Source: Legionella busanensis (lineage in GTDB: Bacteria; Pseudomonadota; Gammaproteobacteria; Legionellales; Legionellaceae). From it: DNA of 64,000 nucleotides. The position numbers and the translations under genes are program-made. The notes beneath the pieces are model-generated. The model saw only the letters and a list, made by a program, of their open reading frames with translations, did no database searches and was not told the DNA's origin. The stretch lies in assembly GCF_900461525.1 (NCBI RefSeq), contig NZ_UGOD01000001.1, positions 1,147,001 through 1,211,000 on the forward strand, in the 5' to 3' direction. This document shows, one piece after another, positions 14,890 to 22,959 of the stretch (position 1 is the stretch's first letter; each line of letters starts with the position of its first letter).

Positions 14890-16131
14890 TCATTTTAATA
14901 ATTCCATTTTTTCTTGGATTGTAATCACTTCAGCTGATTTTATTACGCCCATGCATTTTAAAATATAATCGGTAATTAGTTGCATTGGTTTTCTCAACCG
15001 CTCTACATCCGCAATAATATAGCCTGCAGTAACATCACTCGTCATTTTATGATTTAGTAAACGTTTAAGCGCATAAGCTGGGATATCTAAGCTTTCCGCA
15101 ATAGTAATAAATGTTCTTCTTAAATCATGCACTGTAAATTGAATACCTGTCAGCTCAGTAACTTTAGTCATTTGTCTTCGTGGTTCAATAATGTGGCCAG
15201 CAGCGCCTGCGCCTGGAAATACGTAACTGTTTATACGACCTTCGTATCGCGTTTGCAGTAAGTTATATAGAAAGTCTGAAAGGGGTAGGGTGTGGTTATC
15301 GCGATTTTTTGTGTCGTGAATGATTAATGTCTTTGCCTTTAAATCAATTTGCTCCCATGTCAGCGTTGCTGCTTCCTGACGACGTAATCCCGTAAATAAA
15401 ATTAATAATAAATAATCACGAAGCGTTTTATTTTCTAGTTGCTCAAGGGCGTTATACCAAGGCGCTAACTCGTGTGACTTGATAAGGGTTTGGCGGCGTT
15501 CAATGCGATACCAAGCACGTGTTTGTGATAAACGTCTAACCGGGTTTTCAGGAATGAGTGATTTACCTTCAGCATCTTCATACTGGCCACTTGCAAAATT
15601 AAAGAGGGCACGTAAAACGCGCATGGCTAAATTAGCGTAAGCTTCACCATGAGCATCGCCTAATTTTTGGTGGTGTTTAGCTATTTTGTCTTTAGTGATC
15701 GAAATTAGCGGTTTATTCATCCAGCTTGAGAAGCCTTTAGTTAGAATTTGTTTGTAATTGATAAGAGTGCTTTGCTTTAAGGACTTTCGTGCTTGGAGAT
15801 AATCATTAAATACTTCCTGTAAGGTGATTTCTCGCATTTTGGAGGTTTTCTTTTGCGCAACAGGGTCAAAGCCCATGGCAATTTGGCCGAGCAGCTTTTG
15901 AGCTTCTTTACGTGCCATTTCGACAGTTAATTCTGGATAACGTCCTAACGTAATCCGACTCAGTTTATTTTTAATAATTTTTTCAACAAAAAACGCTTTA
16001 GTGCCGCCTGAAGTCACTCGCACACCAAACCCTTTCATATTGTCATCGTAATAACGCTTTTGTGCGGATTTACCATTTTGGGTACTTAAAGGGATAGGCA
16101 ATTTATCTACAACTGATTTAGTAATCTTCAT
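14890..16131 (-). CDS. P4-type tyrosine integrase (second island)
   Basis: The 413-residue protein has an N-terminal DUF4102-like domain (RYYDDNMKGFGVRVTSGGTK; LGRYPELTVEMARKEAQKL). The catalytic domain has Arg in FTGLRRQEAATL, HDLRRTFITIAE, LLNHKM and Tyr in VTAGYI. It starts about 170 bp from the att fragment at 16299-16346. Between them are three GTGTCGAA repeats at 11-bp spacing, which recur at the left end of the island. It is the likely mover of 4208-16346. It is only distantly similar to the first integrase although both lie beside nearly identical att fragments. Confidence 0.93.
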   Translation of the reverse strand: MKITKSVVDKLPIPLSTQNGKSAQKRYYDDNMKGFGVRVTSGGTKAFFVEKIIKNKLSRITLGRYPELTVEMARKEAQKLLGQIAMGFDPVAQKKTSKMREITLQEVFNDYLQARKSLKQSTLINYKQILTKGFSSWMNKPLISITKDKIAKHHQKLGDAHGEAYANLAMRVLRALFNFASGQYEDAEGKSLIPENPVRRLSQTRAWYRIERRQTLIKSHELAPWYNALEQLENKTLRDYLLLILFTGLRRQEAATLTWEQIDLKAKTLIIHDTKNRDNHTLPLSDFLYNLLQTRYEGRINSYVFPGAGAAGHIIEPRRQMTKVTELTGIQFTVHDLRRTFITIAESLDIPAYALKRLLNHKMTSDVTAGYIIADVERLRKPMQLITDYILKCMGVIKSAEVITIQEKMELLK

Positions 16132-16147
16132 TTAAATTTTCCTAAGC

Positions 16148-16177
16148 GTGTCGAATACGTGTCGAATATGTGTCGAA
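16148..16177 (+). repeat. Triple GTGTCGAA array upstream of the second integrase
   Basis: Copies at 16148, 16159 and 16170, each 11 bp apart, with spacers TAC and TAT. An 11-bp period puts them on one face of the helix. The same array with two copies lies at 4249-4267. They are probably integrase arm-type sites, and their closeness to the start would allow autoregulation. Confidence 0.65.
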
Positions 16178-16298
16178 GAATTGTTTAAAATTTGTTAAAA
16201 GAACTTATAACTTATTATAAGTATTACTCTTTGTAAATAAAAGGTTTTTAAAATAAATTAAAAGAATGTCGAAGTGTATAAAACACCCAATTTTGTAA

Positions 16299-16346
16299 CT
16301 CGTAATCAATAGACCAGCGGTTCGATTCCGCTCAACGGCATAGTAA
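16299..16346 (+). repeat. att-like fragment: 3' part of a tRNA-Thr(CGT)-like gene, copy 2
   Basis: The right boundary of the second island. It matches 4160-4207 except for one base, covering the anticodon loop, T arm and acceptor 3' strand. As in copy 1, the 5' half of a tRNA is missing. The shared sequence extends to TAGTAA beyond the tRNA end. Confidence 0.8.
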
Positions 16347-16420
16347 GATTAAGGCTTGTGGATTTAGGTTTTGTTTTTGCTTGGTGGATTAAATGTGTGT
16401 CGAAGGACAGAGAATATATA

Positions 16421-16453
16421 AACCTTGATTACGCTTCGCTGCATCAAGGCTAC
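16421..16453. repeat. Intergenic CCTTGATTACGC hairpin repeat
   Basis: AACCTTGATTACGC-TTCGCT-GCATCAAGGCTAC: arms CCTTGAT and ATCAAGG pair, with an inner GC-rich part. Good copies occur at 20121, 25231, 34948, 57631, 59570 and 63791, and decayed ones near 21064, 22239, 36465 and 61231. All are intergenic and occur in both orientations, which suggests a dispersed REP-like family outside the island cores. Confidence 0.75.
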
Positions 16454-16488
16454 GCTTGGTAGATTGATTCCTTCCATCTTTAAGACTC

Positions 16489-16641
16489 TTAATTTAGTAC
16501 AGGAGTGTTACAGGCTGTTTTTTGAATATGACTAGTCTGAATTAAATTTCTTAACAATGCTTGCGGGCTTGTATCTATTTCTGGTGCAAACTGCCCATGG
16601 ACAAGAAAACCGTTTTCTTTGCAGTTATTAATAAATTGGAA
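16489..16641 (-). pseudogene. C-terminal remnant of an unidentified gene
   Basis: An open stretch of about 50 codons without a start reads NNCKENGFLVHGQFAPEID... and ends HIQKTACNTPVLN. A stop precedes it in the same frame. Composition and steady amino-acid use look coding, so it is probably the tail of a gene disrupted near the island border. No family is recognised. Confidence 0.35.
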
Positions 16642-16766
16642 TCAGGTATCAAAAAAGTCATTGACGTTGAGGAAACCTATTTTTTATGTATTTCTTGGTC
16701 GTTCATTATATAACCAATTTTTTCTGACCCGAACTTTTCATTAATTAATAAAACAGCTCTATTAGA

Positions 16767-16822
16767 AAAACCTATTAATTTATTTGAATGTAAAAATCTA
16801 TTCAAATAAATTAATAGGTTTT
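16767..16822. other. 23-bp perfect inverted repeat (hairpin)
   Basis: AAAACCTATTAATTTATTTG with three more bases, then a 10-nt AT-rich spacer, then the exact complement (arms 16767-16789 and 16800-16822). It is the longest perfect stem with a small loop in this gap. It lies between the gene remnant and the GDP-mannose genes. On either strand the stem ends in a T-run (GGTTTT), so a bidirectional terminator is possible. A single-strand DNA or protein-binding site is the alternative. Confidence 0.6.
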
Positions 16823-16944
16823 GGCGCTACTCCAATTAAACACATGCCAATAAACTACCTACTATTTAGCTTAATATAAACTATATTAAAATTAGAATAC
16901 TTTATTGCTATGACTAATAAAATAGATAATTTGAGACAAATTTA

Positions 16945-17043
16945 ATGTATAAATCCTTATTAAAGTTTATTAATGAGGAAGTTAGTAGGAATTTGATTTG
17001 GCTTTTAGTTGTTATAGGAGGTTTTAATGCGGTATCGAGCTAA
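16945..17043 (+). CDS. Possible 32-residue membrane leader peptide upstream of manB
   Basis: The frame MYKSLLKFINEEVSRNLIWL continues into a hydrophobic stretch (LLVVIGGFNAV) and overlaps the start of the phosphomannomutase gene by 17 bp. The overlap would couple its translation to that gene. It lacks a clear ribosome site, so it may be chance. Confidence 0.3.
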   Translation: MYKSLLKFINEEVSRNLIWLLVVIGGFNAVSS

Positions 17044-18415
17044 GCAAGTGAATCGAGCTGTATTTTGTGCTTATGATATCCGTGGTGTTATTAATAAAAA
17101 CTTTGATGAACATGCCTTTTACACTATTGGTCGTGCTCTTGGCTGTCGTATGCATGCATTGAAACGCCAAAAAATATTTATTGCTCGCGATGGACGTCTA
17201 ACAAGTAACAGTTTAGCAATGGCTTTAAAACAAGGTTTACTTGATAGTGGCATAATAGTATTCGACATAGGTCAAGTACCTACGCCAGTTATGTATTTTG
17301 CAACCTTTGAATATGGTATTGATTGTGGCGTTATGGTGACAGGAAGCCATAATCCAGCCGATTACAATGGTATTAAGATGGTTCTAGCTGGTAAAACATT
17401 AGTCCAAGCTGATATTGATATACTTTATGAGCTTATTTTAAAACATGAATTTGTTGATGGTCAGGGCCAATCTAATTTATTGGATATAATACCTAATTAT
17501 ATGCAGCGAGTTATTAAAGACATAATATTAAAACGTAGCTTAAAAGTAGTTGTTGATTGTGGTAATGGTATTGCGGGCGCTATTCTTCCGCAGATTCTCC
17601 AAAACCTTGGCTGTAATGTAATTCCATTATATTGTGAGGTTGATGGCCACTTTCCTAACCATCATCCTGATCCAGCAGTTGAAGAAAATCTAGCTGACTT
17701 AAAAAAAACTGTTGCTAAGTACAATGCTGATATTGGTCTTGCATTTGATGGTGACGCTGACAGGTTAGGAGTTGTAACAAATAAAGGTAAAGTTATTTGG
17801 CCTGATCGCTTAATGATGCTGTATGCTCGTCATTTGTTAAAAATTAATCCTGGAGCAACTATTGTTTATGATGTTAAGTGTTCGTCTCACTTAACAGATG
17901 TAATTGAGTCTGCTGGTGGGCATGCTCTAATGTGCCCAACGGGACATTCAATAGTTAAAGGTATAATGCAAAGTACACAAGCTGCATTAGCTGGTGAAAT
18001 GAGTGGTCATCTCTTTTTTAAAGATAAGTGGTATGGTTTTGATGACGCGCTCTATAGTGCTTGTCGTTTGCTAGAAATAATTAGTGAAAGTCCTTTATCA
18101 GCTGATGAGCAATTTTTAGCATTACCTGACAGCGTGAATACGCCTGAAATTAAAATTTCTATTAGTAATAGTCAAAAATTTACTTTCATGCAACGGTTTA
18201 TTGAGTCTGCTGTATTTGATGCTATTAAAGCTATAAAAATCGATGGCTTGCGTGTTGAATTTGAGCATGGTTGGGGACTTATACGTGCTTCAAATACCAC
18301 TCCTTGTTTAGTAGCACGTTTTGAAGCTCAAGATTATATTAGTTTAAAACATATACAGGGATTATTCAGACAACAGTTGCTGAGAATTAAAAAGAATCTA
18401 GTTATCCCTTTTTAA
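17027..18415 (+). CDS. manB: Phosphomannomutase/phosphoglucomutase (AlgC/ManB type)
   Basis: A 462-residue member of the alpha-D-phosphohexomutase superfamily. The phosphoserine loop is TGSHNPADYNG (Ser at 107), the metal loop is FDGDADRLG (about 242-250), and the sugar-specificity loop is GEMSGHLFF. The C-terminal phosphate-binding part has RASNTTPCLVARFE. The enzyme converts mannose-6-phosphate to mannose-1-phosphate. It works directly before ManC in making GDP-mannose for LPS, exopolysaccharide or glycosylation. GGAGG lies just upstream of ATG. manC follows after 141 bp. Confidence 0.92.
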   Translation: MRYRAKQVNRAVFCAYDIRGVINKNFDEHAFYTIGRALGCRMHALKRQKIFIARDGRLTSNSLAMALKQGLLDSGIIVFDIGQVPTPVMYFATFEYGIDCGVMVTGSHNPADYNGIKMVLAGKTLVQADIDILYELILKHEFVDGQGQSNLLDIIPNYMQRVIKDIILKRSLKVVVDCGNGIAGAILPQILQNLGCNVIPLYCEVDGHFPNHHPDPAVEENLADLKKTVAKYNADIGLAFDGDADRLGVVTNKGKVIWPDRLMMLYARHLLKINPGATIVYDVKCSSHLTDVIESAGGHALMCPTGHSIVKGIMQSTQAALAGEMSGHLFFKDKWYGFDDALYSACRLLEIISESPLSADEQFLALPDSVNTPEIKISISNSQKFTFMQRFIESAVFDAIKAIKIDGLRVEFEHGWGLIRASNTTPCLVARFEAQDYISLKHIQGLFRQQLLRIKKNLVIPF

Positions 18416-18556
18416 AAGGTTAAATAAGTTAGAATTATTATAGTAGGCTAAACTAATTTCTGACTTTCTATCAACTCTCTATTTTAACTAGTTCCTGCAA
18501 AACCTTATCTCTAAATATAGCTTATAATAATTAATATTTACTCGTTAGGATTGTTA

Positions 18557-20023
18557 ATGATATTACCCCTAATTTTAGCTGGTGGTACTGGAAGTCGTCT
18601 CTGGCCATTATCTCGGGAGCTTCACCCAAAACAATTTTTAAATATATTTGGCTCACATACTATGTTACAAATGACTCTAATGCGTTTACAGGGTTTGGAG
18701 CATACACCTCCGTTTATCATTTGTAATGAGCAACATCGATTTCTTGTTGCAGAGCAACTAAGGCAGATAGATAGTAATGGCGTAATTATTCTTGAGCCTT
18801 TTGGGAAAAACACTGCCCCTACAGTTGCGATTGGCGCTTTGTTAGCATTAAAGCAAAATGATAATTTCAAGTCTGAAATTCCGGATGAGCCAGTTTTGCT
18901 AGTTCTTCCGGCAGATCATATGATTAATGATATAGATAAATTTCAACAAGCTGTCAATGAAGCTTTAGTTTATGCTAATCAAGGTAAATTAGTTGCCTTT
19001 GGAGTATCTCCAGATAAACCTGAAATAGGTTATGGTTATATTCGAGCCTCGAAGAAGAAAAAGGTAATGAATATTGAACAATTCATAGAAAAACCCGATT
19101 TACCAACTGCTCAATCTTTCTTAAAAAGTGGGAATTATTATTGGAACAGTGGTATTTTTATGTTCCGTGCAAATGATTATTTAAATGAATTAAAACAATT
19201 TAGAAGCGATATTTATGCTAGTTGTGTAGAATCAGTTGAACATATGCATAAAAATAATGGATACATTTATATTAGTAAGGAGCATTTCTTCAAATGCCCA
19301 ACAGAGTCTATAGATTATGCAGTAATGGAGAAAACTAAAAATGGTGTTGCTATTCCTTTAGAGGCTGGCTGGTCAGATGTAGGCTCATGGTGTTCAATTT
19401 GGGAGATTTTGCAGAAAGATTTACATGATAATGTACAGACAGGTGATGTTGTACAATTTGATAGCCATAGTAATTTAGTAAATAGCGAAGATAAATTGGT
19501 TGTGACAATAGGACTTAAGGACACAATCATTATTAATACTAAAGATGCCTTACTTGTAACCACGAAAGATAATGTTCAAAAAATTCGACAAGTGGTTGAT
19601 GAGCTTGGTAGAAAAGAGCGTAATGAAGTTAAAATCCATCGCGAGGTACACCGTCCCTGGGGAAAATTTGATTCGCTTGAATGTGGGAAACGCTATCAAG
19701 TAAAACATCTAACAATATTACCAGGTCAAAAAATTTCTACACAAATGCATCATCATCGAGCTGAGCACTGGATAATCGTTTCAGGGTCAGCTTTAATTAC
19801 TAAAGATCAAGATAGCTTTTTACTTACTGAAAATGAATCGACTTATATTCCATTAGGGACTGTACATACTTTAGAAAATCCTGGCCTTATTCCTCTGGAA
19901 GTCATTGAAGTTCAAACTGGGTCTTACCTTGGAGAAGATGATATCGTCCGTTTTGAAGATCAATATGGACGTTGCTCTTCAAAAGATAATTTATCAGAGT
20001 CGGAAGATAATGACCTTAAATAA
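18557..20023 (+). CDS. manC: Mannose-1-phosphate guanylyltransferase / mannose-6-phosphate isomerase
   Basis: About 488 residues, the bifunctional type II enzyme. The N-terminal nucleotidyltransferase signature is LILAGGTGSRLWPLSR. FIEKPD and YWNSGIFMF follow in the transferase domain, and the C-terminal cupin isomerase has the metal-binding region QMHHHRAEHWIIVSG and PLGTVHTLENPG. It makes GDP-mannose from mannose-1-phosphate and GTP. ATG 18557 is chosen over a TTG two codons earlier because TTAGGA sits at a suitable distance. It is the functional neighbour of the preceding phosphomannomutase. Confidence 0.93.
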   Translation: MILPLILAGGTGSRLWPLSRELHPKQFLNIFGSHTMLQMTLMRLQGLEHTPPFIICNEQHRFLVAEQLRQIDSNGVIILEPFGKNTAPTVAIGALLALKQNDNFKSEIPDEPVLLVLPADHMINDIDKFQQAVNEALVYANQGKLVAFGVSPDKPEIGYGYIRASKKKKVMNIEQFIEKPDLPTAQSFLKSGNYYWNSGIFMFRANDYLNELKQFRSDIYASCVESVEHMHKNNGYIYISKEHFFKCPTESIDYAVMEKTKNGVAIPLEAGWSDVGSWCSIWEILQKDLHDNVQTGDVVQFDSHSNLVNSEDKLVVTIGLKDTIIINTKDALLVTTKDNVQKIRQVVDELGRKERNEVKIHREVHRPWGKFDSLECGKRYQVKHLTILPGQKISTQMHHHRAEHWIIVSGSALITKDQDSFLLTENESTYIPLGTVHTLENPGLIPLEVIEVQTGSYLGEDDIVRFEDQYGRCSSKDNLSESEDNDLK

Positions 20024-20120
20024 TTTTATCTAATAAAATATATACTTTATCTAAAGCAGAGGAGAAAAGCGTACTGGGAAATGCAACAAAAAACTGTTAA
20101 TGCGTCTAAAGATAGCAAGT

Positions 20121-20155
20121 GTCGCCTTGATGCGTCGAAGCGTAATCAAGGTTTA
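20121..20155. repeat. Intergenic CCTTGATTACGC hairpin repeat
   Basis: GCCTTGATGC-GTCGAAGC-GTAATCAAGG, inverted relative to the copy at 16421. A decayed GTAGG...TTGGCC hairpin follows at about 20200. The 20024-20284 gap shows nothing else. Confidence 0.65.
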
Positions 20156-20284
20156 TTACTCCCATATTTTAATTCACTTCTATTCGTTAACTTCAGCCAA
20201 AGTAGGTCGGGTTTTGGCCAACATAGATATTTATATTTTTTAAAAAATTTTGTAGATAGGAGCTGGTTATTGTCTAATTATTGT

Positions 20285-20647
20285 TTAATTAGAATCTTGA
20301 AAAAGCCTATCAGCACCAATTAAAGGAATAATGCGATATAAAACTTCCTCCATTACTTTAGGCTCAGCATCTGCGATAAATTTTGCTTTTCTATCTTTCC
20401 AAGAAAGAGTTTGAATAAGACTTGCAGCAACAACTGAGGGCTCCTTAAGTGTATTAACTGGAACCTCAGTACTGCCACCTCGAATTTTAGTACTTATAGG
20501 GCAGCAAATAATTAGGCCAGTTGCTTGATTATATTCTTTTGAAGATAACACTAAAGTAGGGCGGTACTTGCCTATTTCTTTGCCTTTAGTTAGTTCAAAG
20601 TCTAGCAAGATAATGTGATTTCTTTCTGGAATATAGGTGTTTGTCAT
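20285..20647 (-). CDS. mazF: MazF-type endoribonuclease toxin
   Basis: A 120-residue PemK/MazF toxin with an N-terminal RNHIILLDFELTKGKEIGKYRPTLVLS (the GxxRP-like strand before the core) and LIICCPISTK, followed by VVAASLIQTLSWKDR near the active-site loop. MazF cuts mRNA at short motifs. It starts 2 bp after the stop of the antitoxin gene at 20650-20904, as expected for mazEF. It is intact, unlike the copy beside the orphan mazE. Confidence 0.9.
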   Translation of the reverse strand: MTNTYIPERNHIILLDFELTKGKEIGKYRPTLVLSSKEYNQATGLIICCPISTKIRGGSTEVPVNTLKEPSVVAASLIQTLSWKDRKAKFIADAEPKVMEEVLYRIIPLIGADRLFQDSN

Positions 20648-20649
20648 TA

Positions 20650-20904
20650 TTACTCAACTTCATTAGGGCTAGGTATATCAAGCAAATCGGCATGGGCAGT
20701 TTCTGCAGATAATCCTTTGATAAGATCTGCTTCTTTAAATGGAAAATGTTTTCTTTTTGTTGATTTAACTACCGTAAAGCCTTCTTCAGTGATTTCAACA
20801 TCAACTTCAGTTCCCGCTTTAAGACGAGGTATTTCACGCATCGGACCACCAATACGTAAGGCTAAGCCATTACCCCATTTTTGAATTTTTGTATGTATTT
20901 TCAT
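20650..20904 (-). CDS. mazE: MazE-type antitoxin (AbrB fold)
   Basis: An 84-residue AbrB/MazE protein starting at MKIHTKIQKWGN. An upstream in-frame codon at 20952 would add 16 residues absent from the paralogue. The core WGNGLALRIGG and GTEVDVEI form the DNA-binding hairpins and the C-terminal tail binds MazF. It is about 80 percent identical by eye to the orphan at 6320-6574. The upstream flanks also share a TAGGTTCTAAC segment (near 6765 and 20995), so both loci come from one ancestral module. Confidence 0.9.
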   Translation of the reverse strand: MKIHTKIQKWGNGLALRIGGPMREIPRLKAGTEVDVEITEEGFTVVKSTKRKHFPFKEADLIKGLSAETAHADLLDIPSPNEVE

Positions 20905-21240
20905 GTTTACGCCTAATGTATCAACAATGTAGATATTAATAAGTATACACAATGTATCACCAGTTCTGCAACCTCAGCAAAATAAAGTCTATTTAAAGTA
21001 GGTTCTAACTGTTGCTGGTTGGATGAAGCAATAGTAATTAAACGATTGGAATAAACAAATCTTGTTTACGCTTCGCTATATCAGATAATAAGCGACACAC
21101 CTCTATTAGAAAACATCATGGTTTTTCATTTTCTTATTTTGTGCATAAAATCTTTGATTTGCCATAATTTGTTTTAAGTCTATCCTTAAATAAGATAGCT
21201 AATAATCATTTTAATCATATTCAGGGAAAGGAGATAAAAA

Positions 21241-22167
21241 ATGGATCATTTACATCAAGATCAAAATCGAGGGCAATTTAAACCCAATCCAATAGGAAAT
21301 GGGCATAGTACACCTGAGCCTGAGCAATTAAAGCCTTACTCATCAGAAAATTTACAGCAAAAACAATTCAGCCAAAAGCCTTGGCTTAAACGGACTAAAC
21401 AGCGATTTGTGGAGTTATTTCACGACAGCCGTGATAAAGTAACTGACACTCAGCATGCTATTAAAGATTATTCTAATACTGCTATAGAAAAATTTACTGC
21501 AAGACCTATGCCTTATCTATTAGCAACTAGTGCTATAGGATTTTTGCTATCTTCTATGCTGCACCGAAAAGAGAATAAAAAGGATTATTTTTATCATGAA
21601 TCGATGAAAGATCGTTTAATGAAAAATTTACCTCACATGCCTATCGGTCAAAAACCTTTATTTAGTCGCGTTAAAGACCAATTTAATGATTATTTTCATC
21701 AAGAGTCGATGAAAGATCGTTTAATGAAAAACTTACCTCATATGCCTTTCAGACAAAAACCTTTATTTAGCCGTGTTAAAGACCAATTTAATGACCTATT
21801 TTATGATAGCCGGGATAAAATCAGTGAGACTCAAGATACTCTCAGAGACTATTCTGACACTGCTATGCAGAAGGTTAGTGAAAAACCTTTTCCTTTCTTA
21901 TTAATGACTACCGGTTTAGGATTTTTGCTATCTTCTTTGTTTCAACAAAAAAAAATAAAAGTAGTTCATTTATATCAAGAACAAGACCACAACCCTATGA
22001 AACAAAATAAAATGGAAAACAATTATAATGCTCCTCATCAAGAGCATACAGGGCAACATTCAATAGAAAATTTATCTAATATGCAATTTAGCAGAAGACC
22101 TATGCCTTATTTATTAATAGCTGGTACTGTAGGATTCTTGCTATCCTCTGTGTTTTATCGTAAATAA
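21241..22167 (+). CDS. Repetitive protein with three membrane-anchor modules
   Basis: The 308-residue protein has three copies of a membrane segment with a basic cap: RPMPYLLATSAIGFLLSSML (about 89), KPFPFLLMTTGLGFLLSSLF (about 216) and RPMPYLLIAGTVGFLLSSVF (about 284). They resemble the C-terminal anchor of ElaB/YqjD/DUF883 proteins. Amphipathic stretches (DSRDKVTDTQHAIKDYSNTA) precede the first two, as in that family. Between them is a 35-residue tandem repeat (21583-21687 and 21688-21792). AAAGGAG lies before the start. It could be a multi-span version of a ribosome- or stress-associated anchor protein; the function is unknown. Confidence 0.7.
   Translation: MDHLHQDQNRGQFKPNPIGNGHSTPEPEQLKPYSSENLQQKQFSQKPWLKRTKQRFVELFHDSRDKVTDTQHAIKDYSNTAIEKFTARPMPYLLATSAIGFLLSSMLHRKENKKDYFYHESMKDRLMKNLPHMPIGQKPLFSRVKDQFNDYFHQESMKDRLMKNLPHMPFRQKPLFSRVKDQFNDLFYDSRDKISETQDTLRDYSDTAMQKVSEKPFPFLLMTTGLGFLLSSLFQQKKIKVVHLYQEQDHNPMKQNKMENNYNAPHQEHTGQHSIENLSNMQFSRRPMPYLLIAGTVGFLLSSVFYRK
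21583..21792 (+). repeat. Tandem 105-bp coding repeat
   Basis: Two in-frame 105-bp units within the membrane-anchor gene encode SMKDRLMKNLPHMP and QKPLFSRVKDQFND. The units differ at few positions, so the duplication is recent and copy number may vary between strains. Confidence 0.75.
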
Positions 22168-22190
22168 AATCAATTAGATTAAAAGAATTA

Positions 22191-22270
22191 ACGAGCGTAG
22201 GTTGGGCCCTGGCCCAACTTAATGCTCATAGCGCGCATTGCCTTGATGCAGCGTAGCGAAATCTAAGTTT
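22191..22270. repeat. Two intergenic hairpin repeats side by side
   Basis: GTAGGTTGGGCCCTGGCCCAAC (22197-22218) belongs to the GTTGGGC family, and GCCTTGATGCAGCGTAGCGA (about 22239) to the CCTTGAT family with a decayed right arm. The remaining gap to 22556 is AT-rich; a fragment near 22370 (TGTGATTTCTTTCAGG) resembles the region around the mazF start at 20612 and may be a relic. Confidence 0.6.
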
Positions 22271-22556
22271 TTACTCTCCGAAGCCAGAATCATCCTTAGG
22301 ATTTAGGATGAAGTTAGCACAATTTATAGGCATAATTCCTTTATAGACGTAATGACGAAGCCAGTTAATGTGATTTCTTTCAGGGACATATGTATTTTCA
22401 TTTATAAATCTAGGGAGCGATCATTGCACAATCTATAGCCTTATCAAGCGATTATTTAATGTAAATCTAACTAATTGATCTTTAAATGATCAAACTGATA
22501 AAATTATGTTAAAAATTTAATAACCGGCAATAAATTACATTAATTAGGGGGGGGCT

Positions 22557-22898
22557 ATGCCACATATTACCTTAGAAAGTGAAGAAAGTCAGAAGCAACA
22601 ATTGCTTAATTTCTACTACGATTTTATGTCTAAGAAAAATGCAGAAGCACAAGCATTTAGTTCTCTGGATGAATTTAGAGCGAGTGCTACTTATCAAAAT
22701 CTACCTGAGGAAGAAAAAGAGCAATTAGGTCAACATGAAGGGAAAAATGTAATTGTTTTGATGTTTGATGATATAGAGCAAGTTCAAGCGTTTATGGAAC
22801 AGGCCCAATCAAAAGGCCTTATCAATAAGGAGCAGGCTGAAGAGGTAATATCTAGACTTAATGAGAAGATGCAATCGGCATATAAACTGGGAATGTAG
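22557..22898 (+). CDS. Hypothetical protein (113 aa)
   Basis: A soluble, acidic, mostly helical protein with no membrane segment or signal. Its middle part (NVIVLMFDDIEQVQAFMEQA) looks like one beta strand and a helix, and the ends are helical. A run of eight G lies just before the start and includes the ribosome site, so its strength could vary with slippage. The family is not recognised. Confidence 0.6.
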   Translation: MPHITLESEESQKQQLLNFYYDFMSKKNAEAQAFSSLDEFRASATYQNLPEEEKEQLGQHEGKNVIVLMFDDIEQVQAFMEQAQSKGLINKEQAEEVISRLNEKMQSAYKLGM

Positions 22899-22959
22899 TG
22901 TTAACACAATGATTTATTATTCGTAAAGCTAAAGAACAAGCATAGCACTGTTCAAGTCG

